Shown here piece by piece: positions 52,111 to 59,895 of a stretch of 64,000 bases of DNA. The first letter of the stretch is position 1. The number at the start of each line of letters is the position of its first letter. Source of the DNA: Massilia sp. KIM (GTDB taxonomy: Bacteria; Pseudomonadota; Gammaproteobacteria; Burkholderiales; Burkholderiaceae_D); NCBI RefSeq assembly GCF_002007115.1, contig NZ_MVAD01000004.1, positions 124,001 to 188,000 on the forward strand, written 5' to 3'. The notes beneath the pieces were generated by a model. That model ran no database searches. It was given only the letters and a program-made list of their open reading frames with translations, and was not told the origin of the DNA. Made by a program: the position numbers and the translations under genes.

Positions 52111-53253
52111 TTAGACTTTGACGAACCAGCGCCGCCGCCACATGAACCAGGCGATCCCGAACATGCAGGCGTTGAAGGCGATGGCGTACAACAATGAGGT
52201 GTTGACCGCGCCGATGGGCAGCGCCGCGATCGGCGCGTACAGGCTGCGGCCCAGCGACACCTGGCTGCCGTCGGGCTGGGCCAGCTTGATAAAGCCCAGC
52301 ATCTTGGCGACGAAGCCGGAGAACGCGAAGATGAACAGCGCATTCATCCCGTAGATCAGGAAGGGCTTGCTCCAGGCGGCGGCGCGCGCGCGCAGCGCGG
52401 GGTGGGGGTTGGCGTCCAGCAGCCAGTAGCTGGCGCCGAAGGCGAGCAGCGCCCAGCCGGTCATCAGGAAGCAGTATGACGGCGTCCACAGGCTTTTATT
52501 GATCGGCATGAGGACGGCGTCCAGGGTCGAGCCCAGCGCCAGGCACGCCAAGCCGCCCAGCATCAGCCACACCACCTGTTCGCCGCGCGGCAGCGCCGAC
52601 AGGAGCAGGCGCCCGGCCAGCACGCCGAACAGCTGGCTGCACAGGGCCGGCAGGGTGCTGAGCAAGCCTTCCGGGTCCCAGGTCTTGGCCTGCACCCAGA
52701 GGTGGCCGTCGAGCAGCATGCGGTCGATATAAGCGCCGAGGTCCTTGCCCGGCTCCAGCACGCCGGCGCCGACGCCGGGCACCGGCACGCACAACATCAG
52801 CAGGCTGTAGAGCGTGAGCAGGATGGCGATCGCCGCCGCTTGCCCGCGCCAGCCGAGGTAGACCACCAGCGGCGCGGCCAGCAGGGTGCACAGGGCGATC
52901 CGCTGCAGCACGCCGGGGATGCGCACGGTGTCGAAGTCGAAGCGCGGGATCAGATTGAGGGCGAAGCCGATCAGGAAGATGATCGCGGCGCGCACGGCCA
53001 GCTTGCGCAGCAGGCGCGGCTTGTCGGCGCCGGCGGCGGCCAGGCGGCCCAGCGACAGGGCCATCGCGACCCCGCCGATGAACAGGAAGAAGGGGAAGAT
53101 GGTGTCGGTGAAGGTCCAGCCGTGCCAGGCGGCGTGGGCCAGCTGCGGATACAGGTTGGCCCAGTCGCCCGGATTATTCACGAGCACCATCGCGGCGATG
53201 GTGAAGCCGCGGAAGGCGTCGAGGGAAGTCAGGCGCAGCGGGGCGTCGTTCAT
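52111..53253 (-). CDS. NagX-like transmembrane acyltransferase (COG4299, HGSNAT family)
   Basis: The 380-residue protein has about ten hydrophobic segments and the family opening RLTSLDAFRGFTIAAMVLVN with NPGDW, followed by FPFFLFIGGVAMALSLGR. It is related to heparan-alpha-glucosaminide N-acetyltransferase, and bacterial members (NagX) occur in GlcNAc and chitin catabolic clusters. Acetylation of an amino sugar across the inner membrane is a reasonable proposal; it has not been shown from this sequence. It sits 16 bp after ampG and 23 bp before the DigH-like gene. Confidence 0.85.
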   Translation of the reverse strand: MNDAPLRLTSLDAFRGFTIAAMVLVNNPGDWANLYPQLAHAAWHGWTFTDTIFPFFLFIGGVAMALSLGRLAAAGADKPRLLRKLAVRAAIIFLIGFALNLIPRFDFDTVRIPGVLQRIALCTLLAAPLVVYLGWRGQAAAIAILLTLYSLLMLCVPVPGVGAGVLEPGKDLGAYIDRMLLDGHLWVQAKTWDPEGLLSTLPALCSQLFGVLAGRLLLSALPRGEQVVWLMLGGLACLALGSTLDAVLMPINKSLWTPSYCFLMTGWALLAFGASYWLLDANPHPALRARAAAWSKPFLIYGMNALFIFAFSGFVAKMLGFIKLAQPDGSQVSLGRSLYAPIAALPIGAVNTSLLYAIAFNACMFGIAWFMWRRRWFVKV

Positions 53254-53269
53254 GTCCTTCGCGGTCCGC

Positions 53270-54547
53270 TTACTTCTTGCCGAACTCGGGATCGATCTTC
53301 ACCAGGGCCGCCATGATGAAGGCCGGGATGGTGGCCAGGCAGGTCCAGATGAAGAAGTTCTTGTAGCCCAGGTACTCCTGCAGGTCGCCGCTCCACATGC
53401 CGGGCACCATCATGCCTAGGGCCATCAGGCCGGTGCAGATCGCGTAGTGGGCGGTCTTGTGTGCGCCGTCCGAGACCATGATCATGTACATCAGCATGGC
53501 GGTGAAGCCGAAGCCGTAGCCGAACTGCTCGATCGCCAGGAACACCGAGACCGTGGCCAGGTCGGTGGGCTGGGCCTGGGACAGGTAGACGAATACCAGG
53601 TCCGGCAGGTGCACGGCGAACACCATCAGCCACAGGCAGCGCTTCAGGCCCAGGCGCGAGATCAGCCAGCCGCCGGCCAGGCCGCCCAGGGTCAGGGCGA
53701 TGATGCCGACCGTGCCGTAGGCGATGCCGTATTGCGCGGTGGTGAGGCCCAGGCCGCCCTCGCTCACCGGGTCCTTCAGGAAGGGCGCGACCAGCTTGAG
53801 GAGCTGGGCTTCGCCCAGGCGGAAGGTGAGGATGAAACCGAGGATCAGCCAGATGTCGCGCTTGCCGAAGAAGGCGCCGAAGGTGCCGAAGAAGTCGCGC
53901 AGCGGATTGCTCGACGAGGGCGCAGGCTTGTCGCTCTCGGGCACAGGCAGGATGAACTGGTGCCAGGCGAAGGCCGCGGCGAATAGGCCGGCCAGCACGA
54001 AGAACACGATCGACCAGGCCTGGTGCACGTCGCCCATGCTCACCGCCAGGTAACCCGCCAGCACCACCAGCGGGCCCTGGCCGGCCAGGGTGGCCAGGCG
54101 GTAGAAGGTCGAGCGCACGCCCACGAAGGCGGCCTGCTGCTGCTGGCGCAGGCCGAGCATGTAGAAGCCGTCGGCCGAGATGTCATGGGTGGCGGAGCTG
54201 AAGGCCATCAGCCACATCACCGCCAGGCTGACCGCGAAGAAGGCCGGCAGGTGCAGCACCAGCCCCACGGCCAGCAGCGAAGCCGCCACCACCAGCTGCA
54301 GCAGCACGGTCCAGCGGCGCTTGGTGCCGAACATGTCGACCACGGGCGACCACAGGGGCTTGATCACCCAGGGTAGGTAGAGCAGGCTGGTATAGAAGGC
54401 GATGTCGGAGTTCGACACCCCCATGTCCTTGTACATGATGACCGACAGGCTCATCGCCACCACGTAGGGGATGGCCTGGGCGAAGTACAGGGAGGGTACC
54501 CACAGCCAGGGACTGCGCCCGGCGGAATTCACTTGCGAAGTTTGCAT
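53270..54547 (-). CDS. ampG: AmpG-family muropeptide permease (MFS)
   Basis: The 425-residue major facilitator protein has about 12 hydrophobic segments. AmpG features include YFAQAIPYVVAMSLSVIMYK, LPWVIKPLWSPVVDMFG, MAFSSATHDISADGFY and QFGYGFGFTAMLMYMIMVSD. AmpG brings GlcNAc-anhydroMurNAc peptides from the periplasm to the cytoplasm. The start at 54547 gives a proper N-terminus MQTSQVNSAGRSPW. It lies 49 bp after murQ in a minus-strand operon of seven genes. This branch may carry other muropeptides or disaccharides, since ampG paralogues are common. Confidence 0.9.
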   Translation of the reverse strand: MQTSQVNSAGRSPWLWVPSLYFAQAIPYVVAMSLSVIMYKDMGVSNSDIAFYTSLLYLPWVIKPLWSPVVDMFGTKRRWTVLLQLVVAASLLAVGLVLHLPAFFAVSLAVMWLMAFSSATHDISADGFYMLGLRQQQQAAFVGVRSTFYRLATLAGQGPLVVLAGYLAVSMGDVHQAWSIVFFVLAGLFAAAFAWHQFILPVPESDKPAPSSSNPLRDFFGTFGAFFGKRDIWLILGFILTFRLGEAQLLKLVAPFLKDPVSEGGLGLTTAQYGIAYGTVGIIALTLGGLAGGWLISRLGLKRCLWLMVFAVHLPDLVFVYLSQAQPTDLATVSVFLAIEQFGYGFGFTAMLMYMIMVSDGAHKTAHYAICTGLMALGMMVPGMWSGDLQEYLGYKNFFIWTCLATIPAFIMAALVKIDPEFGKK

Positions 54548-54596
54548 GACTCTTTCGTGTGCCGGGCCGGAAAAGCGAGGGAGCGGACGGCGCCGC

Positions 54597-55475
54597 TCAG
54601 GCAAGCGCCTGGCGCACGCTGCCGTGCGCCGCTTCCAGCAGCGCTTGCGCCTGCTCGACACTGGTTTGTTTGGACAAGGCCACGATCGCGGTCTTGACGT
54701 GGAACCCGCACTGCTCCAGCACCGCGCGCGCGGCATCCTCGTCGGCGCCGGTGGCGAAGGAGGTCAGGCGGATCGCACGCCGCACCAGCTTGGCGTTGGT
54801 AGCCTTCAAGTCTACCATCAGGTTGCCGTAGACCTTGTTCAAACGCACCATCAGGGCGCTGGAGAAGGTGTTCAGGGCGATCTTCTGCGAGGTGCCCGCC
54901 TTCAGGCGGGTGCTGCCGGAGATGACTTCGGGGCCGGTATCCAGCGTCACGCCGATCTCGGCCTCAAGCGCCACCGGGGCGTCGGTGTTGTTGGCGAAGC
55001 CGACCGTCAGCGCGCCGGCGACGCGCGCGGCGCGCAGGGCGCCCAGCACGTAGGGGGTGCCGCCCGAGGCCGCGATCAGGAGCACCACGTCGTCCGGACC
55101 CACGTTCACGCTCGCCAGGTCGGCCGCGCCCTGCGCGAGGTCGTCCTCGGCGCCTTCGACCGCCACGAACATGGCGTCGCTGCCGCCGGCCAGCAGCGCC
55201 ACCGCGCGGCCGTGCGGCCAGGAGAAGGTCGGATACAGCTCGACGCTGTCCAGCACGCCCAGGCGGCCCGAGGTGCCGGCGCCCACGTAGACCAGGCGGC
55301 CGCCCGCTTCCATGCGCGGCAGCGCGGCGTCGACCGCGCGCGCGATGGCGGGTGCGGCGGCGCGCACGGCGTTCACGGCATGGATCTGGTCGTCGACGAA
55401 GACGCCGACCAGATCGTCGGTGGCGTACTGGTCGAGGGCGGCGTGGGCCTGGGAGGGGGATTCGGTTTTCAGCAT
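54597..55475 (-). CDS. murQ: N-acetylmuramic acid 6-phosphate etherase
   Basis: The 292-residue SIS-domain enzyme splits MurNAc-6-phosphate into GlcNAc-6-phosphate and D-lactate. Motifs: LVYVGAGTSGRLGVLDSVEL in the SIS domain, IAASGGTPYVLGALRAA, and the family-specific ISGSTRLKAGTSQKIALN. The ATG at 55475 yields MLKTESPSQAHA, the usual N-terminus; an earlier in-frame ATG adds 31 unrelated residues. It is the first enzyme gene after the GntR regulator and the key marker that this operon is for MurNAc recycling. Confidence 0.95.
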   Translation of the reverse strand: MLKTESPSQAHAALDQYATDDLVGVFVDDQIHAVNAVRAAAPAIARAVDAALPRMEAGGRLVYVGAGTSGRLGVLDSVELYPTFSWPHGRAVALLAGGSDAMFVAVEGAEDDLAQGAADLASVNVGPDDVVLLIAASGGTPYVLGALRAARVAGALTVGFANNTDAPVALEAEIGVTLDTGPEVISGSTRLKAGTSQKIALNTFSSALMVRLNKVYGNLMVDLKATNAKLVRRAIRLTSFATGADEDAARAVLEQCGFHVKTAIVALSKQTSVEQAQALLEAAHGSVRQALA

Positions 55476-55575
55476 GGCTCGCTCTGGATGATTCTTGCGC
55501 AGTAATCGATAAAACCAGTGTAGTACCAATTCGGCGAGCGATCTTATGAAAGGATCGGCTGCCGTCATGCCAAAA

Positions 55576-55584
55576 GGTTATGCG
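55576..55584. promoter_or_regulatory. GGTTATGCG motif upstream of murQ
   Basis: GGTTATGCG on the plus strand in the 126-bp gap between the GntR gene and murQ, 101 bp before the murQ start. It is one of six similar sites in this island. Confidence 0.35.
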
Positions 55585-55601
55585 GAGCGGCTGGGAGAAC
55601 C

Positions 55602-56348
55602 CTAGACCGCCCGTCTCAACTCGGCCACGAAGTCGTAATGGTCGCTGCGGCAGTAGGAGTGGGTCAGCTCGACCGGTTCGCCCGATTCGAGGTAGCCGAC
55701 CCGGGTGATGAACAGCACCGCCCTGCCCTCCGGGATGTCGAGGCGGGCCGCCAGTTCGCCGGAGGCGTTCATGGCGCGGATGTGCTGCAGCGCGCGCACC
55801 GGCATGTGGCCAGTCTTGGCCAGGTGGGCGTAGAGCGAGGCCGTCACGCCCTCGGGGCGTGGCAGCACGCTGGCCGGGATCACGCTCACCTCGTAGGCCA
55901 TCGGCATCTCGTCCGCCAGGCGCAGGCGCTCCAGGCGCGCCACCCGGGCGCCCGGCGAGAGGCCGAGCGAGAGCTGCTCGTCGGCGTCGGCCAGCACCAC
56001 CTCGCGCCGCAGCCAGTGCGAGCCGGGGCGAAAGCCCCGCTGCTGCAGCTGCTCCGAAAAGCTCGACAGGTTGGACAGCGGCTGCTCGATGCGCGGCGCG
56101 ATGTAGTTGCCCGAGCCGCGCCGGCGCACCACCAGGCCCTGCTCGACCAGCTGGTCGATGGCCTTGCGCGCGGTGACGCGCGAGACGTCGAGCTGTTCGG
56201 ACAGGGTGCGTTCGGAGGGCAGGGCCTGGTCGGCCTGGTAGCGGCCATCGCGCACGTCCTGCGCCAGCTTGCGCGCCAGCTGCATATAGAGCGGCGAATT
56301 GTCGTTCAGGTCGACCTGGAAGCCGGTGCCTGTTGTCATCATGTTCAT
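55602..56348 (-). CDS. GntR/HutC-family regulator, probable controller of amino-sugar recycling genes
   Basis: The 248-residue regulator has a GntR winged HTH (about residues 15-85: YMQLARKLAQDVRDGRYQAD, then LPSERTLSEQLDVSRVTARK) and a UTRA ligand-binding domain (about 105-245). UTRA regulators related to NagR/YvoA bind GlcNAc-6-phosphate or similar effectors, the product of MurQ. The ATG at 56348 is chosen because residues upstream do not match the family. It heads the murQ operon and is divergent from the serine hydrolase gene, with several GGTTATG-type sites between them. Confidence 0.9.
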   Translation of the reverse strand: MNMMTTGTGFQVDLNDNSPLYMQLARKLAQDVRDGRYQADQALPSERTLSEQLDVSRVTARKAIDQLVEQGLVVRRRGSGNYIAPRIEQPLSNLSSFSEQLQQRGFRPGSHWLRREVVLADADEQLSLGLSPGARVARLERLRLADEMPMAYEVSVIPASVLPRPEGVTASLYAHLAKTGHMPVRALQHIRAMNASGELAARLDIPEGRAVLFITRVGYLESGEPVELTHSYCRSDHYDFVAELRRAV

Positions 56349-56423
56349 GCGGGGAGTGTAGCGCCTGCGTCCGGGGAAGAACCAGCCTGCGCCATGAAAA
56401 AATCTTGTCGTCGCATGCGGCGC

Positions 56424-56518
56424 GGTTATGAGCATACCACTTGATGCCAATACAAAACGGTTATGCCCCTCTGATCGCTATTCATTTGGCAAGGATTCCA
56501 GCCAGTCCGTATGCTCAT
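56424..56518. promoter_or_regulatory. Divergent regulatory region with repeated GGTTATG sites and a 10-bp inverted repeat
   Basis: GGTTATGAGCATACC at 56424-56438 and GGTTATGCC at 56459-56467 lie between the GntR gene and the serine hydrolase gene. ATGAGCATAC (56428-56437) is repeated in perfect inversion as GTATGCTCAT (56509-56518), with 71 bp between them. The layout suggests binding sites of the GntR protein on both divergent promoters. Confidence 0.5.
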
Positions 56519-56562
56519 CCGACAAGGGACATCACGCGCACGAAGAGAGGACGGGAGAAAAC

Positions 56563-57903
56563 ATGAACCAGGTCAGGCGATCCATGCTGGGAATGGTGTT
56601 GCTGGGCGCGGCGCAGCCGCTGTTCGCGGCCCCGGCGCAGGCCGGCGCGCCGCTCGCGCCGGGCGCCAGGCGGCGCCTGGACGCCGAGCTGGCCGCGGTG
56701 CTGGAGGATCCGGCCATGCGCCTGGCCAGCCTATCGGTGCTGGCGATCCGCGCCGGCCAGCCGGTCTACGAGGCCGCCTTCGGACGCCGCTTCATCGGCG
56801 CGAACGGCCTGCCGGACCGCCCGGCCACGCCGGACACCCTGTACCGCATCGCCTCGGTCTCCAAGATGATGACCACGCTGGGCCTGATGCGCCTGGTCGA
56901 GGACGGCAAGCTCGATCTCGACGCCGACGTCTCCGGCTACCTCGGTTTCCCCCTGCGTAACCCGCATTTCCCGCAGCAGCCGATCAGCCTGCGCCTGCTG
57001 CTCACCCATACCTCCTCGCTGCGCGACGACGCCGGCTATTCCTGGCCCAACGCCACCGCCCTGAAGGACGTGCTGGTTCCGGGCGCGCCCCTGTACGGCG
57101 AGGGCCGCATGTGGTCGGGCAAGGCCGCGCCGGGCGAGTACTTCAGCTACTGCAACCTGGCCTGGGGCGTGATCGGCACCGTGATGGAAAAGGTCAGCGG
57201 CGAGCGCTTCAACGCCCTCATGCAGCGCCTGCTGTTCCAGCCGCTCGGCATCGAGGCCGGCTACCACCCGTCCGAACTGGCGCCCGCCGCCCTCGGCCGG
57301 CTCGCGACCCTGTACCGCAAGCGCACCACCGACACCGAAATCTGGGATGCCGCCGGGCCCTGGATCCCCCAGGTCGACGACTACAGCCAGCGGCCGCCAC
57401 CCAGCCTGGCCGGCTATGTGCCGGGCGTGAACGCCACGCCCTACAGCCCCACCGGCGGCCTGCGCATCTCGGCCCAGGGCCTGGGCGTGGTGATGCGCAT
57501 GCTGATCGCCGGCGGCGTCCACGAGGGCAAGCGCCTGCTGCGGCGCGAGACCCTGGAGCGCATGTTCGCGCGCCACTGGACCTTTGATCCCGCGCGCGCC
57601 AACGGCGACACCCTGAACGGCTTCTATGGCGCCTGGGGCCTGGGCAACCAGCACTTTCCGCCGACATCCGGCACCCGCCTGGTGGAGAGCGGCTTCGACG
57701 CCCTCGGCCACCTCGGCGAAGCCTATGGCCTGCGCTCGGTGTTCGCCTTCGACCGGGCCAGCGGCAACGGCCTGGTAATGCTGGTCGGCGGCAGCTCGGC
57801 CGATCCGGACGCCCAGCGCGGCAGCTACTCGGCGCTGGCGCCTTTCGAGGAGCGCATCCTCACGGCTTTGTACCGGCGCGCCATCGAAGCGCGCACCGAT
57901 TGA
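56563..57903 (+). CDS. Serine beta-lactamase-fold hydrolase (class C/AmpH-like)
   Basis: The 446-residue exported protein has a signal peptide (MLGMVLLGAAQPLFAAPAQA) and the class C serine hydrolase motifs: SxxK in ASVSKMMTTLG near residue 98, YxN in EYFSYCNLAWG near 195, and an HxG-type third motif in LGHLGEAYGLRS. Members include AmpH (a peptidoglycan carboxy- and endopeptidase), D-aminopeptidases and esterases. The location opposite the murQ operon, with dadA next, favours a D-Ala-releasing peptidase over a resistance enzyme. GGGAGAAAAC precedes the ATG. Confidence 0.87.
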   Translation: MNQVRRSMLGMVLLGAAQPLFAAPAQAGAPLAPGARRRLDAELAAVLEDPAMRLASLSVLAIRAGQPVYEAAFGRRFIGANGLPDRPATPDTLYRIASVSKMMTTLGLMRLVEDGKLDLDADVSGYLGFPLRNPHFPQQPISLRLLLTHTSSLRDDAGYSWPNATALKDVLVPGAPLYGEGRMWSGKAAPGEYFSYCNLAWGVIGTVMEKVSGERFNALMQRLLFQPLGIEAGYHPSELAPAALGRLATLYRKRTTDTEIWDAAGPWIPQVDDYSQRPPPSLAGYVPGVNATPYSPTGGLRISAQGLGVVMRMLIAGGVHEGKRLLRRETLERMFARHWTFDPARANGDTLNGFYGAWGLGNQHFPPTSGTRLVESGFDALGHLGEAYGLRSVFAFDRASGNGLVMLVGGSSADPDAQRGSYSALAPFEERILTALYRRAIEARTD

Positions 57904-57919
57904 CACTTGCATATACCCC

Positions 57920-57930
57920 GGTTATGAGCC
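57920..57930. promoter_or_regulatory. GTTATGAGCC motif upstream of dadA
   Basis: GGTTATGAGCC lies 77 bp before the dadA start, in the 103-bp gap after the serine hydrolase gene. It shares ten bases with the inverted copy at 42606 and ten with the site at 56424. Confidence 0.45.
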
Positions 57931-58006
57931 TCGGCTCAGCATTCATTGGCCCCTCGGGCAGCGAGCGCCTAAGCTCACTACCCGTACCTGAGAAAAAGAG
58001 TTTGGA

Positions 58007-59245
58007 ATGCAGCAGCATGTAATCGTCATCGGCGGCGGCGTCGTCGGCCTGACCTCCGCCTGGTGGCTGGCCGAGGCGGGCTACGACGTCACCCTGCTGG
58101 AACGCGCGCCCGAGGTGGGCAGCGGCGCCAGCTACGGCAATGGCGGGCAGCTCAGCTACCGCTACGTCTCGCCGCTGGCCGACGAAGGCGTGCCGCTCAA
58201 GGCGATCCAGTGGCTGTTCCAGGAGAACGGCCCGCTGCGCTTCAAGCCGGAGGCCGACCTGCGCCAGTACCGCTGGCTGGCCAGCTTCCTCGCCCACTGC
58301 CGCGCCGACGTCAACCGCCGCACCACCGCCAAGCTGCTCGAACTGGGCGAGCTGTCGCGCCAGTCCATGAAGGCGCTCGAACTCGCCGTGCCGCTCGAGG
58401 CCTTCAACTGGCGCGACGCCGGCAAGCTGGTGGTCTACCGTTCGCGCGCGCTGTTCGAGAAGGCGGCGGCCAAGAACGGCGCCGGCCAGGTCTGGTCGGC
58501 GCGCGACTGCGCCGAACGCGAGCCTGCGCTGGCCGCGGCCGAGCCGCTGCTGGCGGGCGGGATCTACAACGCCGGCGAGGCGGTGGCCGATTGCCATGCC
58601 TTCTGCCAGGCCCTCGCCGCCCAGCTGGGCCGGCATCCGCGCTTCCAGGGCATCGTGCACGGGGAAGCGCGCCGCCTGCTGAACGAGGGCGGGCGCATCA
58701 CCGGCGTCGAGACGAGCACCGGGGTGGTGCGCGCCGACGCCTACGTGCTGGCCGCCGGCATCCAGAGCCGCGACCTGGGCGACACGGCCGGCATCCGCCT
58801 GCCGCTCTACCCGCTCAAGGGCTACAGCCTGAGCGCGCCGATCCGCCAGGACGACCTTGCCCCCGAGATCAGCGTCACCGACTTCGAGCGCAAGGTGCTG
58901 TACGCGCGCATCGGCGACAAGCTGCGGGTGGCGGCCATGGTCGACATGGTGGGGGAAGACCTGAGCCATGATCCGAAGCGGGTCGACAGCCTGACGCGCC
59001 AGGTGCGCGAGACCATGCCGCGCGCGGCCGACTACAGCAAGCTCGAGGTGTGGGCCGGGCTGCGCCCGGCGACGCCGAGCAGCGCGCCCATCATCGGCGC
59101 CACGCCCTATGCCAACCTGTGGCTGAACGTGGGCCACGGCCCGCTCGGCTTCACCTTCGCCTGCGGCACGGCCGCGCTGCTGGCCGGGGCGATGCAGGGG
59201 AAGGCGCCGCCTTTTGCGCTGGATGGCTTGACTCTGCGCACCTGA
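58007..59245 (+). CDS. dadA: D-amino acid dehydrogenase (DadA family)
   Basis: The 412-residue FAD enzyme starts [20 protein letters not shown], the ADP-binding fold, and has the DAO-family segments SYGNGGQLSYRYVSPLAD, YPLKGYSLSAPI and WAGLRPATPSSAPIIG. It ends with the FAD-contacting NVGHGPLGFTFACGTA. DadA oxidises D-Ala and other D-amino acids to the keto acid, passing electrons to the respiratory chain. In this position it can burn D-Ala released by the carboxypeptidases, the dipeptidase and the serine hydrolase. No alanine racemase gene (dadX) follows. Confidence 0.9.
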   Translation: MQQHVIVIGGGVVGLTSAWWLAEAGYDVTLLERAPEVGSGASYGNGGQLSYRYVSPLADEGVPLKAIQWLFQENGPLRFKPEADLRQYRWLASFLAHCRADVNRRTTAKLLELGELSRQSMKALELAVPLEAFNWRDAGKLVVYRSRALFEKAAAKNGAGQVWSARDCAEREPALAAAEPLLAGGIYNAGEAVADCHAFCQALAAQLGRHPRFQGIVHGEARRLLNEGGRITGVETSTGVVRADAYVLAAGIQSRDLGDTAGIRLPLYPLKGYSLSAPIRQDDLAPEISVTDFERKVLYARIGDKLRVAAMVDMVGEDLSHDPKRVDSLTRQVRETMPRAADYSKLEVWAGLRPATPSSAPIIGATPYANLWLNVGHGPLGFTFACGTAALLAGAMQGKAPPFALDGLTLRT

Positions 59246-59278
59246 TACGCACAGTACGCTTTCGCGCTCGCCTGGGCC

Positions 59279-59593
59279 TCAGAGCGCTGCGATTTCTTCG
59301 AGCAGTTTGGGATTGCGCTCGATCAGGCTGATGAGGATGGCTGCCTGATCATTCGGCTTGGAGATGCCCTGTTCCCAATTCTTCACGGTTTGAAGTTTGA
59401 TACGAAGGTAGCGTGCGAATACAGGCTGGGAAACATGCAGCTTCCTGCGCACTGCGCGAACTTTCTCGGGGGTCATTTCCGGAGCAGCTTTGAATTCGAC
59501 TTCCGTCGTGCGCAGCGTCGCCTTTCCCTGACGCTCGCCTTCCAAGGCGTCAAAGCCTTCCCTCAGCTCAGAGAAGATATCGCGTTTGGTCAT
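59279..59593 (-). CDS. HTH antitoxin-like regulator (HigA/NadS-like)
   Basis: The 104-residue protein has an N-terminal arm typical of toxin-neutralising regulators (IFSELREGFDALEGERQGKA) and a Cro-type HTH at about residues 42-95 (VRAVRRKLHVSQPVFARYLR, then LQTVKNWEQGISKPND). Such proteins pair with a RelE/HigB-type toxin encoded just upstream. Here the upstream frame is only a short remnant, so the antitoxin appears orphaned. Its ATG overlaps the stop of that remnant by 4 bp. Confidence 0.82.
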   Translation of the reverse strand: MTKRDIFSELREGFDALEGERQGKATLRTTEVEFKAAPEMTPEKVRAVRRKLHVSQPVFARYLRIKLQTVKNWEQGISKPNDQAAILISLIERNPKLLEEIAAL

Positions 59594-59709
59594 TTCTTGG
59601 TGCCCCTTGCCTTAAGTTCCGCCTCTAGGCGCTGTTTCAGCATATTCCGTTGGTTTACAGCGTGAAATGCGATTCCCTGAACGATGCGTCGCGATGGAGA
59701 TCGCCCCTC
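59590..59709 (-). pseudogene. Remnant of a gene formerly coupled to the HTH antitoxin
   Basis: An open frame of 39 codons ends at TGA overlapping the antitoxin ATG (ATGA), the classical arrangement of a toxin-antitoxin pair. It ends LKQRLEAELKARGTKK. The only Met is 17 codons from the end, and the frame is blocked by TAG at 59710-59712, inside a REP-like element. I cannot recognise the family. It is most simply the 3' end of a toxin gene lost when the repeat arrived, but a very short real peptide is possible. Confidence 0.4.
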
Positions 59710-59713
59710 CTAC
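59688..59713. repeat. Single REP-like hairpin, GTAGGAGGGGCGAT type
   Basis: On the minus strand the element starts GTAGGAGGGGCGATCTCC and ends TCGCGAC. GCGAT and ATCGC form a 5-bp stem with loop GGAG. The GTAGGAG start resembles REP elements known from Pseudomonas and Xanthomonas. It is unrelated to the two other repeat families in the window. Confidence 0.55.
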
Positions 59714-59895
59714 AAGTCTACCTATTTTGGGTAGATTTTTGTCGTCGACATCAAACAAATCGACGCCTTGCTTGTCGTCGCAATAACAAACCCGCCTTAA
59801 AAGGCGAACCGACCACAATCATCGTGCATATGCCGATTGCGCGCTTTCCGCTCCACGGCTCTCGGCCTTGCGTGAAATCGCGGATAATTGCCGCC

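Noticed and set aside
56563..57903. Serine hydrolase considered as an AmpC resistance beta-lactamase
   Set aside because: The motifs fit the wider class C family, but the location beside dadA and opposite murQ, and the non-KTG third motif, favour a peptidase or esterase. An ampR-type LysR neighbour is absent.
59612..59818. 68-codon frame upstream of the HTH antitoxin considered as its toxin
   Set aside because: It is in a different frame from the coupled remnant, reads through the REP-like hairpin and resembles no toxin family.
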